Source: Bacillus sp. SD075 (lineage in GTDB: Bacteria > Bacillota > Bacilli > Bacillales > DSM-1321). From it: a DNA stretch of 64,000 nucleotides. Below, in pieces: positions 25,074 through 34,910 of this stretch. Numbering within the stretch: position 1 is the stretch's first letter; the number at the start of each line of letters is the position of its first letter. The position numbers and the translations under genes are program-made. The notes below the pieces were generated by a model. The model was given only the letters and a program-made list of their open reading frames with translations, did no database searches and was not told the DNA's origin. Location: NCBI RefSeq assembly GCF_017355165.1, contig NZ_JADILK010000001.1:62001-126000 (forward strand), written 5' to 3'.

Positions 25074-25364
25074 ATTTGCAGCTTCTTCGATTGCATGCGG
25101 CAGGTAAAATTTATACATTTTATAGCCGCCCCAAATACTGAATAGGCCAACGAAGATGAAAACGGCAGCAATGATATAAGTGATCGTCGTGTGGAATAGA
25201 AAAAGCTGATTGATTCCGAATAGTGCGACAAACGCACCAAGGGCAATGGATGACTTCCCTGAAATCCACTTTTTCTCCATCGGCATTCTGGTTCGGATCG
25301 ATTTGAGTTTATAAAACAGATAGACCCCTAGTGAAAGAACGATCAAGGTGACAAGAATAGGCAT
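25062..25364 (-). CDS. ytpI: YtpI-family membrane protein
   Basis: 100 aa with three hydrophobic segments: an N-terminal helix, the conserved LGAFVALFGINQLFLFHTTITYIIA region and a C-terminal helix with WGGYKMYKFYLP. These match B. subtilis YtpI in length and pattern. Start ATG 25364 follows GGGGG at 11 nt; an alternative TTG at 25382 would overlap that site. Function unknown. Convergent with ytoI, sharing its terminator. Confidence 0.88.
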   Translation of the reverse strand: MPILVTLIVLSLGVYLFYKLKSIRTRMPMEKKWISGKSSIALGAFVALFGINQLFLFHTTITYIIAAVFIFVGLFSIWGGYKMYKFYLPHAIEEAANQKG

Positions 25365-25532
25365 CGTTTGAAATTCCCCCAATTTAACATATGTACCTTT
25401 TTATTGTAGCGGGAAATGAAAGAGAATGCCACAGTAAACAAGATGAGTCTTCCTATTTCCCCAATTTTTTGATTAAATGAAATATATCATCTTTATTAGG
25501 CTCGATGATACATATGTGAAGGGGAGATCTAT

Positions 25533-26471
25533 TTGAAAGCTGAAATATTAGCAGATATAAAGCGTTATGATACCATCATTCTCCATCGTCATGTCCGTCC
25601 AGATCCGGATGCTTATGGTTCGCAGGGGGGATTGGCGGAAATCCTGAAAGCATCTTTCCCTGAAAAGCGTATTTTTACGGTAGGGAAAGAAGAACCGTCA
25701 TTGAATTATTTAAGAAGGCTCGATGTGATTTCGGATGAAACATATCGAGGTGCTTTGGTCATTGTTTGTGATACCGCAAATACGGACCGTATCTGTGATG
25801 CACGGTACACGACGGGGGATAAACTGATTAAGATCGATCATCATCCTAATGAAGATCCATATGGGGATATGCGATGGGTCGATACATCGGCAAGTTCCAC
25901 AAGTGAAATGATTTACGAGTTTTACCAGTTCGGTAAAGAGCAGGGCTTGAAGATGAGCGATGAAGCGGCACGCCTTCTATATGCAGGCATTGTTGGCGAT
26001 ACAGGTCGTTTCCTATTCCAAAGTACGACTGAAAAGACATTTGCCTATGCAAGTGAATTGATTCACTATTCGTTCTCCCGCCCGCAGTTATATCAGGAGA
26101 TGTATGACGTCGAGGAAAGCATAGTGCGGTTGAATGGCTATGTGTTGCAGCATTTTGAAATCCTTCCATATGGAACGGGGAAAATGATCATCACAAAAGA
26201 TATACTTGAAAAATTCCATGCTTCTACATCTGAGGCATCTCAGCTCGTTTCCTCGCTCGGTTCGATTAAAAATGTTAAGTCATGGGTCTTTTTCATTGAA
26301 GAAGATAAAGAAATCAGAGTCCGTTTCCGTTCTAAAGGACCAATCATCAATACGATTGCCCGTAAATATAACGGCGGAGGCCACCCGCTTGCAGCAGGGG
26401 CTTCGATCCATTCTTGGGATGAAGTGGATAATATCCTTGCCGATATGGAAGAGTTGAATAAAGCGGAATGA
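25533..26471 (+). CDS. nrnA: oligoribonuclease / pAp phosphatase NrnA
   Basis: DHH-DHHA1 phosphoesterase, 312 aa. It degrades short RNA oligonucleotides and 3'-phosphoadenosine 5'-phosphate. Motifs: RHVRPDPDAYGSQ (motif I), VCDTANTDR (motif II), DHHPNEDPYGD (DHH), GDTGRF (motif IV), and the C-terminal GGGHPLAAGA substrate-binding loop. TTG start 6-8 nt behind AAGGGGAG. Monocistronic between terminators. Confidence 0.96.
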   Translation: MKAEILADIKRYDTIILHRHVRPDPDAYGSQGGLAEILKASFPEKRIFTVGKEEPSLNYLRRLDVISDETYRGALVIVCDTANTDRICDARYTTGDKLIKIDHHPNEDPYGDMRWVDTSASSTSEMIYEFYQFGKEQGLKMSDEAARLLYAGIVGDTGRFLFQSTTEKTFAYASELIHYSFSRPQLYQEMYDVEESIVRLNGYVLQHFEILPYGTGKMIITKDILEKFHASTSEASQLVSSLGSIKNVKSWVFFIEEDKEIRVRFRSKGPIINTIARKYNGGGHPLAAGASIHSWDEVDNILADMEELNKAE

Positions 26472-26518
26472 AAAAAGGTAAAAGACCAAATCGCACAGAT
26501 TTGGTCTTTTACCTTGGT
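26472..26518. terminator. bidirectional terminator between nrnA and ytrI
   Basis: AAGGTAAAAGACCAAATC / GATTTGGTCTTTTACCTT, a perfect 18-bp stem. Confidence 0.92.
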
Positions 26519-26543
26519 GGAAATTCTCCCATTAAGTCAACAT

Positions 26544-27047
26544 TTAAGAAGTGGTCCTTTTTAGTTTGATTTCAATATTCATTTTCGTATAAAACATGAT
26601 TTCAACGACTTCAAGTTGATAGCGTTTTTTATTGATGGTCACGATCTTATTTTCTATGGATTTTTTTAAAAGCACCTTTCCATCATAGACACTGGCGACA
26701 TCTTTGGCGAGAAGAGAGGAAAGGTTGTCTTCTATCACATCTTCCGCTTCTGCAATACTCAGCCGATCCAGACTGTATTTTTCATTCGTAATGGTTACTT
26801 CCACTTCCTGAATCGTCAGGATCTCCTCGTTTTTCTGGTTCAATTTTTTATAATCCTTCTCCCAAATTTCGATTTCCCCATTTAAATCCTTGATCTCTTC
26901 CCTTTGTTCGTGAAGGGTCCGAATCTGCTTCTCCTGCTGGACACCATGCATATAAAAGAAAATCACCCAGCTGATCAATCCGCCAATTGCGGCTCCGGCA
27001 AAAAAACGCTGCCAGGTGGGAGACCGGTGATAGGGAGGGATCCTCAT
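26544..27047 (-). CDS. ytrI: sporulation membrane protein YtrI
   Basis: 167 aa with one N-terminal transmembrane helix (FFAGAAIGGLISWVIFFYMH) and a long coiled-coil segment (HEQREEIKDLNGEIEIWEKD...), then a small C-terminal domain. It matches YtrI, a mother-cell protein needed for spore resistance. It overlaps the ytrH stop (ATGA) and is cotranscribed from the sigma-E promoter upstream of ytrH. Confidence 0.9.
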   Translation of the reverse strand: MRIPPYHRSPTWQRFFAGAAIGGLISWVIFFYMHGVQQEKQIRTLHEQREEIKDLNGEIEIWEKDYKKLNQKNEEILTIQEVEVTITNEKYSLDRLSIAEAEDVIEDNLSSLLAKDVASVYDGKVLLKKSIENKIVTINKKRYQLEVVEIMFYTKMNIEIKLKRTTS

Positions 27048-27379
27048 GATGAAATATGCTCCTGCGTGAACCAGTTTATGATCAGTGCTCCTGTCTGTGC
27101 TCCGCCAAGTGCAGATAGAATCAATAGGACCTGCTTGACTATATCCTTCGTTTCTCCGTGGAAAATACCGCGTTCGAAATTATAGACCATATCGAAAGTA
27201 CCCCCGATTGCAGCGACAATCGCCCAAATACGAAGACTGTCCGACAGCCGGAATACAGTCGTCATCGGGGCCTGTCCAGTAAAAAAAGCGGCGAGGCCCC
27301 CGATTATCGAGCCGCCAAGCAATACGCCAAGCGATATGAAAAAGCTGTTGAGAAAGGCTGGAACAAAGGCTTCATTCAT
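27044..27379 (-). CDS. ytrH: sporulation protein YtrH
   Basis: 111-aa protein with three membrane segments, including FISLGVLLGGSIIGGLAAFF and LRIWAIVAAIGGTFDMVY. Sequence and gene pairing with ytrI match the B. subtilis sporulation pair expressed in the mother cell. GGATGATGATA precedes the start codon as a weak Shine-Dalgarno. Confidence 0.92.
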   Translation of the reverse strand: MNEAFVPAFLNSFFISLGVLLGGSIIGGLAAFFTGQAPMTTVFRLSDSLRIWAIVAAIGGTFDMVYNFERGIFHGETKDIVKQVLLILSALGGAQTGALIINWFTQEHISS

Positions 27380-27418
27380 ATATCATCATCCTTTTTTGCT
27401 TTATATTCTTCTATTCCA

Positions 27419-27446
27419 TTTATATGGGAAGTTCAGAGGTAATATG
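27419..27446 (-). promoter_or_regulatory. sigma-E type promoter of ytrHI
   Basis: Reading the minus strand: -35 CATATT (27446-27441), 14-bp spacer, -10 CATATAAA (27426-27419). This fits the sigma-E consensus ATA..CATACA-T and ytrHI is known as a sigma-E operon. Confidence 0.75.
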
Positions 27447-27561
27447 ATAGTCGCAGGAAAACAGGAAGTTAAATCGCATTGGTAATGAGAACATATTTTC
27501 TTTTTATGAAATAAACACTATAATGAAAAGAAACATGCCTTACAAAGGTGGGAGAAAAAAC

Positions 27562-30500
27562 GTGTATACTCATCTCCATATTCAGAGCGGATACAGCCTG
27601 CTGACAAGTACGGTGAAGGTCACTGAACTTGTGGCCAAAGCGAAAGCGGATGGCTGTAAAAGTCTTGCCTTAACCGATCGAAATGTTATGTACGGTTCGG
27701 TCTATTTTTATAAAGAATGCAAGAAACAGGGGATAAAGCCGATCGTTGGCATACTTGCGGATGTTCTTGATGAACGGGAATCGGCACATGGACTTCTTTT
27801 ATTGGCAAAAAGTCTACAAGGATATCAAAACCTGCTTAAAATAAGCAGTGCAATAAAAACTAAATCCCCGTCAGGCATTCCAATGAATTGGCTTAAAGCC
27901 TATTCCCAGGGCTTGATCGCAATCACACCGGGTGCAGAGGGGCAAATAGAAACACTATTGAGAGAAGGAAATCCTGAAGAGGCCAAACAGGCAGCAAGGC
28001 GATTTCTGCAAATTTTTGGTCGCGATAACTTTTATGTATCCGTACAGAGACTTTCGATTGCGGATGAGGAAGAAGGTAACGAAGCCATTAGTCAGTTGGC
28101 GGGAGACCTAGAGATAAAGGTTGTCGCGACGAATCCGGTCCTTTATTTGAACGAAAGCGATGCACTCGCTCATGAAGTCTTATTGGCGATTGGAAATGGC
28201 GACAAGCTGGCGGATGAGACGCATACGGTTCTTGAATCCGATCAATTTTATTTGAAAAGCCGGGCTCAGATGGCAGAACTATTCCATGACAGACCGGATG
28301 CACTCGAAAATACACTACATATTGACGCGCAATGCAATCTTGAAATTCCATTTCACCGCTCACTGCTGCCTAAGTACCCTACTGAAGATGGAGTCACAGC
28401 CGAGGAAATGCTCGAATCCATCTGTTTCCAAGGGCTGAAGAAAAGATTGCCGGAGCCATCCATTCAATATGAAGAACGTCTGCGATATGAATTGGATATC
28501 ATCACCAAGATGAAGTTCAGCGATTACTTTTTAATCGTTTGGGATTTCATGAAATTCGCTAAGGACCATCAAATCCTTACTGGTCCTGGAAGGGGGTCGG
28601 CCGCAGGATCGATGGTCGCTTATGTGCTGTCGATAACGGATGTCGATCCAATCGAACATTCTTTACTGTTCGAGCGTTTCCTGAATCCGGAACGTGTCTC
28701 GATGCCGGATATCGACATTGACTTTCCGGATAACCGCCGTGAAGAAGTGATTGCTTATGTTGCGAAGAAGTACGGGGATCTTCATGTAGCACAAATCATT
28801 ACATTCGGAACGTTGGCTGCCAAGGCTGCGTTAAGGGACACAGGACGTGTTTTCGGCTTGAATTCAAAGGAACAGGAAGCGGTATCGAAAATGATTCCAG
28901 GCCGTTTGGGCATCACCCTTCCCGAGGCTTTCAAGGAATCTAAAAAGCTCAGGGAATTCGTTAATGAGAGTGACCTGAACCAAAAACTTTTTCAAACCGC
29001 GTTATTACTTGAAGGTCTGCCTCGCCATGCTTCGACACATGCTGCCGGCGTCGTCATCAGCGACGATGCATTGACCGAACATATCCCGATCCAAGTGGGG
29101 CATGACGGCATCCACCTGACTCAATATCCAATGGACATTCTCGAAGAACTTGGACTTCTTAAAATGGATTTTCTTGGTCTCCGCAATTTAACGCTCATCG
29201 ATAATATTTTAAATAACATCAAAAAAGGAACGGGGAAAAAGCTGGACTTATCCCATATCCCAATGGATGACCCCGAGACACTAGCCCTTTTAGGGAGAGG
29301 TGAAACCACTGGAGTGTTTCAATTTGAATCGGATGGCATCCGAAAGGTTTTGATCAAGCTGAAACCGAACCGATTCGAGGATATCGTCGCGGTCAATGCC
29401 CTATATCGTCCAGGTCCGATGGAAAATATACCGCTTTTCATCGAGCGAAAACATGGATTGGCTCCGATTGATTATATGCACGAGGATTTGAAGGATATCC
29501 TCGAGCCTACATACGGGGTCATCGTTTATCAGGAACAAATCATGCAAATTGCCTCCCGCTTAGCCGGTTTTTCATTAGGGGAGGCTGACCTGCTCCGTCG
29601 GGCAGTATCGAAGAAGAAGAAGGATGTTCTGGATCAGGAGCGGCAGCATTTCGTGAGCGGTTCATTGAAACAGGGTTACTCTGAAAAAACGGCAGATGAG
29701 ATTTATTCCTTGATTGTCCGCTTCGCTAACTATGGATTCAACCGAAGCCATGCGGTGGCGTATAGTTTCATCGCTTATCAGCTGGGTTACTTGAAAACCC
29801 ACCATCCGGAATATTTCATGGCTGCACTCCTGACATCGGTTGTCGGGAATGATGAAAAGATTTCGCAATATATCCGTGAAGCAAAAAAGAAAGGGATAAG
29901 GGTTCTGCCTCCCTCGATTAACCGGAGCGGTTACCCGTTTTTACCGGAAAAGGAAGGGATCCGTTATAGCCTTGGAGCCATAAAAGGGATAGGCGGGACG
30001 GTCTTAAAAGAAATCTTTGCTGCGAGGCGTCAGAAGAAGTTCGCCGATTTATTCGATTTCTGTTTGCGCGTTTCGGGGAAAATCGTAAATAGAAAAGTGT
30101 TGGAGGCGCTTGTGCATTCAGGTGCATTTGATGAATTCGGTGAAGACCGGGCAACATTGTTGGCGAGCTTGGACGTAGCGATCAATCATACGGAATTGGT
30201 TAATCCGGATGATGACCTATTCGATATGTTTTCGGATGGAGAGTTTTCACTTAAACCGAAGTACAACCGGGTCGAGCCTATCCCTATCGAGCACAAACTC
30301 TCATTGGAAAAAAGCGCATTGGGGCTTTATCTATCGAATCATCCGGTTACAAGCTACAGAGAACTTTTTCAGCACTTCGGCTGTTTGACCATAGATGAAG
30401 CTACCAATAAAAAGGAATCAAAAGTCTTACTTGGCGCATACATTACATCGGTTAAATCCATTAGGACAAAAAAGGGCGATGTGATGGCTTTCTTGAGCGT

Positions 30501-30921
30501 TAGTGATGAAGAGGGGGATATTGAAGCGGTCGTTTTTCCCAATGTTTATAAAAACCACGCTGCCGACTTGAATCACGGACAACTCGTTATGCTGCAAGGA
30601 ACATTGGAAGATCGCGATGGAAAAGCACAGCTCCTGATCAGGAACGTATACCCGCTTGAAAAAGTGAAGCAGATGAAAGAGGAGAAAAACGGAACGATAT
30701 TCCTGAAAATTGAGGCTGGCAAGCAAACGAAGGATACACTGCAAAAAATAAAAAAAATTTTAATGCAGCATAGCGGTGAAACCAAGGTCATGCTTTTTTA
30801 CGAGAGGGAAAACCGCTATGTACAGCTATCTTATTGGGATTGGGTCAATCCTACAGATAGTCTGATGCAGGCACTATTTGACTTGGTCGGAAAAGGGAAT
30901 GTGGTTTACAAGAAAGAATAA
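27562..30921 (+). CDS. dnaE: DNA polymerase III alpha subunit DnaE
   Basis: C-family replicative polymerase of the DnaE3 type that extends lagging-strand primers. 1119 aa from GTG 27562 (HLHIQSGYSLL follows), which has AAAGGTGGGAG 7 nt upstream; the longer frame from ATG 27523 would include that site. N-terminal PHP domain, palm with FLIVWDFMKFAKD, GPGRGSAAGS and the catalytic PDIDIDFPD, ITFGTLAAKAALRD, RHASTHAAGVVIS, then helix-hairpin-helix (AIKGIGGTVLKEI) and a C-terminal OB-fold (about 990-1060). It precedes ytsJ as in B. subtilis. Confidence 0.96.
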   Translation: MYTHLHIQSGYSLLTSTVKVTELVAKAKADGCKSLALTDRNVMYGSVYFYKECKKQGIKPIVGILADVLDERESAHGLLLLAKSLQGYQNLLKISSAIKTKSPSGIPMNWLKAYSQGLIAITPGAEGQIETLLREGNPEEAKQAARRFLQIFGRDNFYVSVQRLSIADEEEGNEAISQLAGDLEIKVVATNPVLYLNESDALAHEVLLAIGNGDKLADETHTVLESDQFYLKSRAQMAELFHDRPDALENTLHIDAQCNLEIPFHRSLLPKYPTEDGVTAEEMLESICFQGLKKRLPEPSIQYEERLRYELDIITKMKFSDYFLIVWDFMKFAKDHQILTGPGRGSAAGSMVAYVLSITDVDPIEHSLLFERFLNPERVSMPDIDIDFPDNRREEVIAYVAKKYGDLHVAQIITFGTLAAKAALRDTGRVFGLNSKEQEAVSKMIPGRLGITLPEAFKESKKLREFVNESDLNQKLFQTALLLEGLPRHASTHAAGVVISDDALTEHIPIQVGHDGIHLTQYPMDILEELGLLKMDFLGLRNLTLIDNILNNIKKGTGKKLDLSHIPMDDPETLALLGRGETTGVFQFESDGIRKVLIKLKPNRFEDIVAVNALYRPGPMENIPLFIERKHGLAPIDYMHEDLKDILEPTYGVIVYQEQIMQIASRLAGFSLGEADLLRRAVSKKKKDVLDQERQHFVSGSLKQGYSEKTADEIYSLIVRFANYGFNRSHAVAYSFIAYQLGYLKTHHPEYFMAALLTSVVGNDEKISQYIREAKKKGIRVLPPSINRSGYPFLPEKEGIRYSLGAIKGIGGTVLKEIFAARRQKKFADLFDFCLRVSGKIVNRKVLEALVHSGAFDEFGEDRATLLASLDVAINHTELVNPDDDLFDMFSDGEFSLKPKYNRVEPIPIEHKLSLEKSALGLYLSNHPVTSYRELFQHFGCLTIDEATNKKESKVLLGAYITSVKSIRTKKGDVMAFLSVSDEEGDIEAVVFPNVYKNHAADLNHGQLVMLQGTLEDRDGKAQLLIRNVYPLEKVKQMKEEKNGTIFLKIEAGKQTKDTLQKIKKILMQHSGETKVMLFYERENRYVQLSYWDWVNPTDSLMQALFDLVGKGNVVYKKE

Positions 30922-30944
30922 CTGTTTTACAACTTTAATAGTTA

Positions 30945-30980
30945 TGTTATATTGAAAACAGGCCGCTGTGGTCTGACCAC
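30945..30980 (+). promoter_or_regulatory. ytsJ promoter with FadR-type operator
   Basis: Extended -10 TG-T-TATATT (30945-30953) followed at about +9 by the perfect 13-bp palindrome GTGGTCTGACCAC (30968-30980). TGGTCnGACCA is the core recognised by FadR-subfamily GntR regulators, and such a gene (32281-32910) lies directly after ytsJ. Confidence 0.65.
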
Positions 30981-31033
30981 TAGATTTCAGCATATAAGAT
31001 TTGGTTTACCCAATTTGTTTTAGGAGTGAAACT

Positions 31034-32275
31034 ATGACATTAAGAGAAGAAGCATTACATATGCACCGCTTGAATCAAGGAAAATTAGAAACAGTATCGA
31101 AAGTACCGGTAAGAAATGCAGTAGATTTAAGCCTGGCTTATTCTCCTGGTGTCGCAGAACCGTGTAAAGATATTTACGATAAGCCGGAAACCGTTTATGA
31201 CTATACAATGAAGGGGAATACTGTTGCGGTTATTTCTGATGGAACGGCTGTGTTGGGACTTGGGAACATCGGTCCGGAAGCTGCTATGCCGGTTATGGAG
31301 GGAAAAGCCGTTTTATTTAAAAGCTTCGCTGGAGTGGACGCTTTCCCAATCTGTTTAAAAACGACGGATGTGGACAAAATTGTAGAGACCGTTAAATTAC
31401 TCGAACCGACTTTCGGTGGAGTGAACTTAGAGGACATAGCCGCACCAAATTGTTTTGAAATTGAAGAACGCCTCAAGAAAGAAATGAATATCCCTGTTTT
31501 TCATGATGATCAGCACGGTACAGCCATTGTTACTGTTGCCGGTCTTGTAAACGCGTTACGACTTGTGAATAAATCAATGTCGGAAATTAAAGTGGTAGCG
31601 AATGGGGCGGGCGCTGCGGGCATTGCCATCATTAAATTGCTTTATAGCTATGGAGTTCGTGACATTATCATGTGTGATACGAAGGGTGCCATTTATGAGG
31701 GCCGTTCGACAGGTATGAATGATACAAAAGACCAAGTGGCGAAAGTGACCAATCGAAATAAGGTTTCGGGGCCTTTGGAAACTGTCATTCAAAACGCTGA
31801 TGTATTTATAGGTGTTTCTGCCGCAGGTGCATTGACAAAAGAAATGGTTTCTTCGATGAATCGGGATGCGATCATTTTCGCGATGGCTAATCCAGATCCG
31901 GAAATCATGCCGGAAGATGCGAAAGCAGCGGGTGCCAAAGTTGTTGGAACAGGCCGTTCGGACTTCCCGAACCAGGTCAATAACGTCCTTGCTTTCCCTG
32001 GTATTTTCCGTGGGGCCTTAGATGTACGTGCGACTCATATCAATGAAAAAATGAAGGTTGCTGCAGTACAAGCCATTGCCGGTTTAATACAGGAAAATGA
32101 GTTAAATGAAGACTACGTTATCCCTGCTCCATTTGATGAGAGGGTAGCACCTGCCGTTGCGGCTGCTGTTGCCAAGGCAGCGATGGAAACGGGAGTGGCT
32201 AGAATTACTGTAGATCCCGAGGAAATTATAGAAAAAACAAGGAAATTAGCGATCATCGGAAAAAGTGAGGAATAA
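31034..32275 (+). CDS. ytsJ: NADP-dependent malic enzyme
   Basis: Oxidative decarboxylation of malate to pyruvate, feeding NADPH and pyruvate to biosynthesis. 413 aa, the short bacterial form. Signatures: LSLAYSPGVAEPC (catalytic Tyr region), FHDDQHGTAIV, the dinucleotide fold NGAGAAGIA, and FAMANPDPEIMPEDA. ATG 31034 follows TAGGAGTGA; the frame is open upstream to 31001 but without a Shine-Dalgarno. The preceding leader holds a FadR-type palindrome, so control by the next gene is likely. Confidence 0.95.
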   Translation: MTLREEALHMHRLNQGKLETVSKVPVRNAVDLSLAYSPGVAEPCKDIYDKPETVYDYTMKGNTVAVISDGTAVLGLGNIGPEAAMPVMEGKAVLFKSFAGVDAFPICLKTTDVDKIVETVKLLEPTFGGVNLEDIAAPNCFEIEERLKKEMNIPVFHDDQHGTAIVTVAGLVNALRLVNKSMSEIKVVANGAGAAGIAIIKLLYSYGVRDIIMCDTKGAIYEGRSTGMNDTKDQVAKVTNRNKVSGPLETVIQNADVFIGVSAAGALTKEMVSSMNRDAIIFAMANPDPEIMPEDAKAAGAKVVGTGRSDFPNQVNNVLAFPGIFRGALDVRATHINEKMKVAAVQAIAGLIQENELNEDYVIPAPFDERVAPAVAAAVAKAAMETGVARITVDPEEIIEKTRKLAIIGKSEE

Positions 32276-32280
32276 TTAAT

Positions 32281-32910
32281 TTGGCAGGTCGTACTTCTTC
32301 ATCCAAAATTTATCTCGATGTCGTTGAGAGCCTACGAAGCATGATTGAAACGGACAGCCTTCTGCCGGGAGATAAAATCCCATCAGAACGGGAGTTATCG
32401 GATCGTTTTAATGTTGGCCGCTCCTCTGTCCGTGAAGCATTGCGTGCCTTAGAGCTATTAGGATTAATAGAAACAAGGCGTGGTGAAGGGACGTTTATCA
32501 GGGATTTCCAGGAGCATAAGTTAGTCGAGCTTCTGGGAACCTTTTTTTTGCAAGATAAAAAAGTACAAGAAGATTTGGCTGAGACGAAAAGGCTGATTGA
32601 AATTGACTGTTTGCGGGTCGTCGCCTTTTTCGCTACGGCTGAGGATATCAAAAGATTAATGGCCTGGGTCAAGGCGGATGAGTTTCATGATGATGATTTC
32701 TTCTTAAGAATTGCCATTTTGAACCGCAATCGGTTGCTGGAAAGAATCTGGCGCATTGTCAACAGCTATGCTAGAACATCAGAAATGGTACAGGGTAATG
32801 TGAAAAAAGAAGATTATCTGGCACTTCTTACATATTTGCTCGAACGTGATGAAGAAAAAGCCATCGAAACGTATCTTATTAGAATTAGAAATATGTCGAA
32901 GGACGAGTGA
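32281..32910 (+). CDS. FadR-subfamily GntR transcriptional regulator
   Basis: 209 aa. Winged helix at residues 8-75 (LLPGDKIPSERELSDRFNVGRSSVREALRALELLGLIETRRGEGTF) followed by a helical FCD-like effector domain. The family senses small acids or acyl-CoA. TTG start, 11-12 nt behind GAGGAA and 5 bp after the ytsJ stop, so it is cotranscribed with malic enzyme. The palindrome TGGTCTGACCA upstream of ytsJ would make it autoregulated. It could also act on accDA, which follows, though no such palindrome is seen there. No B. subtilis 168 orthologue is recalled at this locus. Confidence 0.88.
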   Translation: MAGRTSSSKIYLDVVESLRSMIETDSLLPGDKIPSERELSDRFNVGRSSVREALRALELLGLIETRRGEGTFIRDFQEHKLVELLGTFFLQDKKVQEDLAETKRLIEIDCLRVVAFFATAEDIKRLMAWVKADEFHDDDFFLRIAILNRNRLLERIWRIVNSYARTSEMVQGNVKKEDYLALLTYLLERDEEKAIETYLIRIRNMSKDE

Positions 32911-33000
32911 CACCTTTTTACACGATACTAATTTTATTTCTGATATAGTTTGTACCAAGTATCATAAAATAGATAATTGGTGGTAAAGGGAGGATTAAGC

Positions 33001-33864
33001 TTGCTTAAAGAGCTATTTGCGAAGTCTAAGAAGAAATATGCAACGGTTCCTTTAGATCGGGAGAAACAGGATGTACCAGAAGGGATCATGACAAAGTGCA
33101 CCGGCTGTAAAAAAATCATGTATACAAAAGAATTGGTGAAAAACAAGAAAGTCTGTCTGCATTGCGGGTACCATCATCCGATGTCTTCCCATGAACGCAT
33201 CGAATTTTTATTCGACGCCGGCAGTTTTAATGAATTTGATAAAGAAATGATTTCAGTTAACCCGCTTGAATTTCCGGATTACTTGGATAAATTGGAAAAA
33301 GATAAAAAGAAAGCCAAGATTAATGAGGCTGTTGTCACAGGAGTGGGAAGCATCAATGGGTACCAAGTTTCATCAGCCATTATGGATTCGAATTTCCGGA
33401 TGGGAAGCATGGGATCCGTTGTTGGGGAAAAAATCACCCGTGCCATTGAACGTGCAGCTGAATTGAAGATCCCGTTCATCATATTTACGGCATCAGGCGG
33501 CGCTCGGATGCAGGAGGGTGTATTAAGCTTGATGCAGATGGCAAAGACAAGTGCAGCACTCAAGATGTTCAGCAATGAAGGCGGACTGATCATTTCAATG
33601 ATGACCCATCCTACGACAGGTGGGGTTTCGGCAAGTTTCGCGTCACTTGGCGATATTAATCTAGCCGAACCTGGAGCCCTTATTGGTTTTGCGGGCCGAA
33701 GAATCATTGAACAGACGATCCATGAAGAGCTTCCTGAAGATTTCCAAACCGCTGAATTCTTGATGAAGCACGGCCAATTGGATGCAGTCGTCAAACGTAC
33801 GGAAATGAAGGAAACCTTGACGACGATCCTTAAAATCCATGCCCCGGGCGGTGAATGGTTATGA
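33001..33864 (+). CDS. accD: acetyl-CoA carboxylase carboxyltransferase beta subunit
   Basis: With AccA forms the carboxyltransferase that makes malonyl-CoA for fatty acid synthesis. N-terminal zinc ribbon CTGCKKIM...[10 protein letters not shown] (about residues 33-55) and a crotonase-like core with [19 protein letters not shown] and [15 protein letters not shown] 33001 is chosen as the start (287 aa): AAAGGGAGG ends 7 nt upstream, whereas the earlier in-frame GTG precedes that site. It overlaps accA by 4 bp. Confidence 0.95.
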   Translation: MLKELFAKSKKKYATVPLDREKQDVPEGIMTKCTGCKKIMYTKELVKNKKVCLHCGYHHPMSSHERIEFLFDAGSFNEFDKEMISVNPLEFPDYLDKLEKDKKKAKINEAVVTGVGSINGYQVSSAIMDSNFRMGSMGSVVGEKITRAIERAAELKIPFIIFTASGGARMQEGVLSLMQMAKTSAALKMFSNEGGLIISMMTHPTTGGVSASFASLGDINLAEPGALIGFAGRRIIEQTIHEELPEDFQTAEFLMKHGQLDAVVKRTEMKETLTTILKIHAPGGEWL

Positions 33865-34859
33865 TTTACGAATTAGAGTTCGAGCGTCCCGTTACGGACC
33901 TGAGAAATAAGATTAAAGAGCTAAAAGCAATTTCGAAGGATGCTGATGTAGATCTTACAGCTGAAATCGAAACATTGGAAAAGCGTTTAGAGAAGCTGGA
34001 AGTGGATATTTATAACCATCTAAAACCGTGGGATCGTGTTCAGATTGCCCGGCATCCAGCCCGTCCGACGACGCTTGATTACATTCCGCTATTATTCAAT
34101 GACTTCATCGAGTTTCATGGTGACCGTTATTATGGGGATGATGAAGCGATTGTCGCTGGAATAGCGGAATTTGATGGACTTGCCGTGACGGTCATCGGTC
34201 ATCAAAGAGGTAAGGATACGAAGGAAAACATCCGTCGTAACTTTGGCATGCCCCATCCTGAAGGCTATCGAAAAGCTTTGCGTCTGATGAAACAGGCGGA
34301 AAAATTCAACCGCCCGATTATTTGTTTCATCGATACGAAGGGAGCTTTCCCTGGTAAAGCAGCTGAAGAGCGCGGGCAAAGTGAAGCCATCGCGAAAAAC
34401 CTTTTCGAAATGGCAGGGCTGAAGGTGCCGGTCATCAGTATTGTCATTGGTGAAGGCGGAAGCGGCGGTGCATTGGCACTTGGCGTCGGAGACCGAATTT
34501 TCATGCTTGAGAACTCAACATATTCGGTAATTTCCCCTGAGGGGGCTGCAGCCTTGCTTTGGAAGGATGCTTCTCAAGCTAAGAGGGCTGCGGAATCGAT
34601 GAAAATCACGGCTCCCGATTTAAACCGCTTAGGAGTGATTGATGAGATCATTCCTGAAGTGAGGGGCGGCGCCCATCGGGATTCAAATTTACAGGCTGAA
34701 GCCATCAAGGAAATCCTGAAACGTTCTTTCAATGAACTTCTCCCGTTGAATAGTGATGACCTTATCAACCAGCGTTATGTGAAATTCAAAAAAATCGGTG
34801 AATATGAATTTGCAAAACAACCTGAGGGCGAACCTAAGGAAGTGGAACAGCATTCATAA
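33861..34859 (+). CDS. accA: acetyl-CoA carboxylase carboxyltransferase alpha subunit
   Basis: Partner of AccD. 332 aa from ATG 33861 ([11 protein letters not shown]), which overlaps the accD stop as ATGA. Conserved segments: [59 protein letters not shown], and [16 protein letters not shown] second possible start, ATG 33855, would add two residues. Ends at a clear terminator. Confidence 0.96.
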   Translation: MIYELEFERPVTDLRNKIKELKAISKDADVDLTAEIETLEKRLEKLEVDIYNHLKPWDRVQIARHPARPTTLDYIPLLFNDFIEFHGDRYYGDDEAIVAGIAEFDGLAVTVIGHQRGKDTKENIRRNFGMPHPEGYRKALRLMKQAEKFNRPIICFIDTKGAFPGKAAEERGQSEAIAKNLFEMAGLKVPVISIVIGEGGSGGALALGVGDRIFMLENSTYSVISPEGAAALLWKDASQAKRAAESMKITAPDLNRLGVIDEIIPEVRGGAHRDSNLQAEAIKEILKRSFNELLPLNSDDLINQRYVKFKKIGEYEFAKQPEGEPKEVEQHS

Positions 34860-34876
34860 ACACATTTTGCAATATG

Positions 34877-34910
34877 GAAAAACGTGCTGCCTGGGGCAAC
34901 ACGTTTTTTC
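34877..34910 (+). terminator. terminator after accDA
   Basis: AAAAACGTGCTGCC / GGCAACACGTTTTTT stem with T tail. Confidence 0.85.
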
